Of a stretch of DNA of 64,000 nucleotides, positions 62,879 to 64,000 are shown piece by piece. The position numbers and the translations under genes were made by a program. Under the pieces are notes generated by a model. The model was not told the origin of the DNA. It worked only from the letters and a program-made list of their open reading frames with translations, and did not search any database. Each line of letters opens with the position of its first letter. Position 1 is the stretch's first letter. Source of the DNA: Halanaerobium sp964649895 (GTDB taxonomy: Bacteria > Bacillota > Halanaerobiia > Halanaerobiales > Halanaerobiaceae); NCBI GenBank assembly GCA_964649895.1, contig CAZYRX010000001.1, positions 1 through 64,000 on the forward strand, read 5' to 3'.

Positions 62879-62922
62879 TAGGTACCAGGTACCTTAATCA
62901 TGATTAAGGTACCTGGTACCTA
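62879..62922. repeat. 44-bp perfect palindrome in the arcC leader
   Basis: Two arms of 22 bases meet at 62900/62901. The left arm reads GGTACCAGGTACC and then TTAATCA after a leading TA, and the right arm is its exact complement. GGTACC occurs four times. It lies just upstream of the arcC ribosome binding site and would form a very stable hairpin in the mRNA. The stretch 62848-63268 otherwise holds only AT-rich sequence, a promoter and a small operator-like repeat. Confidence 0.85.
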
Positions 62923-63098
62923 ATACCTTGGTTTTAAATTAAAATTTAATTAATTAAATTTAATTTAATACTAATTAAACTATATAATATATTCAGAATA
63001 TTTTCAATGTCTCATAATAAAATTATCCAGATATATCTTAATTATTAATCAGATTGTCTGATTTTGTTGGTATTTTTACTTTTGAGAATTATATTCAT

Positions 63099-63108
63099 AT
63101 GTTATAAT
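63099..63108 (+). promoter_or_regulatory. Extended -10 promoter of the LysR gene
   Basis: ATGT followed by a perfect TATAAT (63103-63108) makes an extended -10. The -35 is not convincing. The gene starts 160 bases downstream. Confidence 0.35.
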
Positions 63109-63231
63109 AATTTAATAGGATTTAATATATTATAAAATCTATTATATTATAAAATTATTATCAAATTTTATTTACGTAAATCTCAGCAATATCATTTCAA
63201 AGTTTAGTGATATAACACTTGAGGTTAAATC

Positions 63232-63244
63232 ATAATGTCATTAT
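63232..63244. promoter_or_regulatory. Operator-like inverted repeat upstream of the LysR gene
   Basis: ATAATG and CATTAT form a perfect 6-1-6 inverted repeat about 25 bases upstream of the LysR start, where autoregulators of this family often bind. It is short, and in AT-rich DNA could arise by chance. Confidence 0.3.
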
Positions 63245-63268
63245 AATTAACTCAGAAAGGGTGTCAAT

Positions 63269-64000
63269 ATGCATATAGAAAGTTTAAAATATTTTCAAGA
63301 TATAGCAAAAATAAAAAGCATTTCAAAAGTCGCAAATAGATCTCATATTTCACAGCCAGCTTTAAGTCAACAGATACAAAAATTAGAAGATTCACTTGGA
63401 AAACAATTATTTATAAGAAGTAACAGAGGAGTAAAATTGACTCCAGCAGGTGAAGTTGTTCTTAAATATGCTGATAATATTATACGGACTTATGAGAAAA
63501 TGCTTACAGAATTAGATAATAAAGAAAAGGAAGAAATAAAAATTGAAGCTGAATTTACTATTGCAACTTACTGCCTTCCCTGTGCTCTACTTAATATGAA
63601 AAATAAATTTCCAACAATTAATTTCAATTTGACATCTGATGCTTCTGATAAAATAGAACAGGATGTCTTAAGTGACATCTGTGAAGTAGGTTTTACCACA
63701 AGACCTGCTAATGAAAAACAGCTCGTTTCCGAAAATGTTGTCAATGAGAAAGTTGTATTAATATCACCTGATAGCTATGATTTGCCTGAAAAAATAAATC
63801 TCAAAGAGATTCTAGATAAAAAATTCATTATTCTTAAAGAAGACTGTATAATCAAAGAAAATTTTAAAAAAGCACTTAATGAACTTGGTAAAGATATTAA
63901 TGACCTGGATATTATAGCAAGATTAGAAACTACAGAAGCATTAAAAACACTTGTTCGTAAAGGCTTTGGGGTCGCTTTTGTCCCATATAATTCGGTAAGA
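63269..64000 (+). CDS. LysR-type transcriptional regulator, 3' end cut by the window
   Basis: 244 codons are visible, without a stop. The N-terminal helix-turn-helix is typical: MHIESLKYFQDIAKIKSISK, then VANRSHISQPALSQQIQKLE and LGKQLFIRSNRGVKLTPAGE. The effector domain starts near residue 95 with EAEFTIATYCLPCALLNMKN and contains a VLISPDSYDLP loop. The ATG lies eight bases after AAAGG. Divergent from arcC with a 420-base spacer, so it may regulate arcC, itself or a gene beyond the window. Confidence 0.9.
   Translation, partial: MHIESLKYFQDIAKIKSISKVANRSHISQPALSQQIQKLEDSLGKQLFIRSNRGVKLTPAGEVVLKYADNIIRTYEKMLTELDNKEKEEIKIEAEFTIATYCLPCALLNMKNKFPTINFNLTSDASDKIEQDVLSDICEVGFTTRPANEKQLVSENVVNEKVVLISPDSYDLPEKINLKEILDKKFIILKEDCIIKENFKKALNELGKDINDLDIIARLETTEALKTLVRKGFGVAFVPYNSVR

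Noticed and set aside
1..64000. CRISPR arrays, insertion sequences, prophage, tRNA or rRNA genes.
   Set aside because: No regularly spaced repeats, transposase or integrase frames, or recognisable tRNA or rRNA stretches were seen on either strand.

Overview
The window reads as ordinary chromosome from an AT-rich, anaerobic, diderm member of the Firmicutes. Halanaerobium or another member of the Halanaerobiales is the best guess. This is an inference from gene content, not from a marker gene search. Supporting signs are a Clostridia-type class III fructose bisphosphatase, a full Rnf complex, GerW/YtfI spore-related genes, T-box and FMN riboswitch leaders, and a Firmicute maf-radC-mreBCD-min-rng-rplU-rpmA-obg gene order. 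Exported proteins carry ordinary signal peptides without a lipobox, there is an AsmA-like protein and there are curlin repeats, all of which fit an outer membrane. I see no tRNA, rRNA, CRISPR array, insertion sequence or prophage.

Layout. 1-13.5 kb: a partial helix-turn-helix gene, fbp, a GNAT acetyltransferase, a Mut7-C RNase-like protein, a MATE exporter, thrC, a curlin-repeat protein, the ytfI/gerW pair, an aldo/keto reductase, a phosphohexomutase and an exported MsrA-MsrB fusion. 13.6-16.4 kb: a three-gene NitT/TauT-type ABC importer with a Fur-like box at its promoter. 16.4-20.5 kb: the riboflavin operon ribD-ribE-ribBA-ribH behind an FMN riboswitch. 20.5-24.2 kb: an AsmA-like protein and ilvB behind a T-box. 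24.2-29 kb: a nitrogen block (glnA, nadE, amtB-glnK) with well-formed promoters, a possible small RNA and a repeated TGTATAC operator-like site. 29-46.7 kb: a long minus-strand block for ribosome assembly and cell shape or division (maf, radC, mreBCD, mrdA, minCDE, rodA, two radical-SAM-linked genes, rng, then rplU, rpmA, obg, yhbY and an ABC-F protein). 46.7-52.9 kb: rnfCDGEAB followed by a NusG-domain-II protein and a Gx transporter. 53-64 kb: a SPOR protein, folC, a DUF212 protein, tkt, an EamA permease, a GH65 phosphorylase, a P-loop/Asp23 fusion, arcC and a partial LysR regulator.

The most unusual points are these. Two convincing genes, minE and the Mut7-C gene, have no ATG, GTG or TTG in frame near their ribosome binding sites and appear to start at AUC and AUA (or AUU). 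A secreted protein is built from exact 22-residue curlin repeats. A P-loop NTPase is fused to an Asp23-like domain. A 44-bp perfect palindrome lies in the arcC leader. An intrinsic terminator with no gene in front of it may end a small RNA antisense to the glnA upstream region. Many starts given here were moved downstream from the longest open frame to fit a Shine-Dalgarno sequence.
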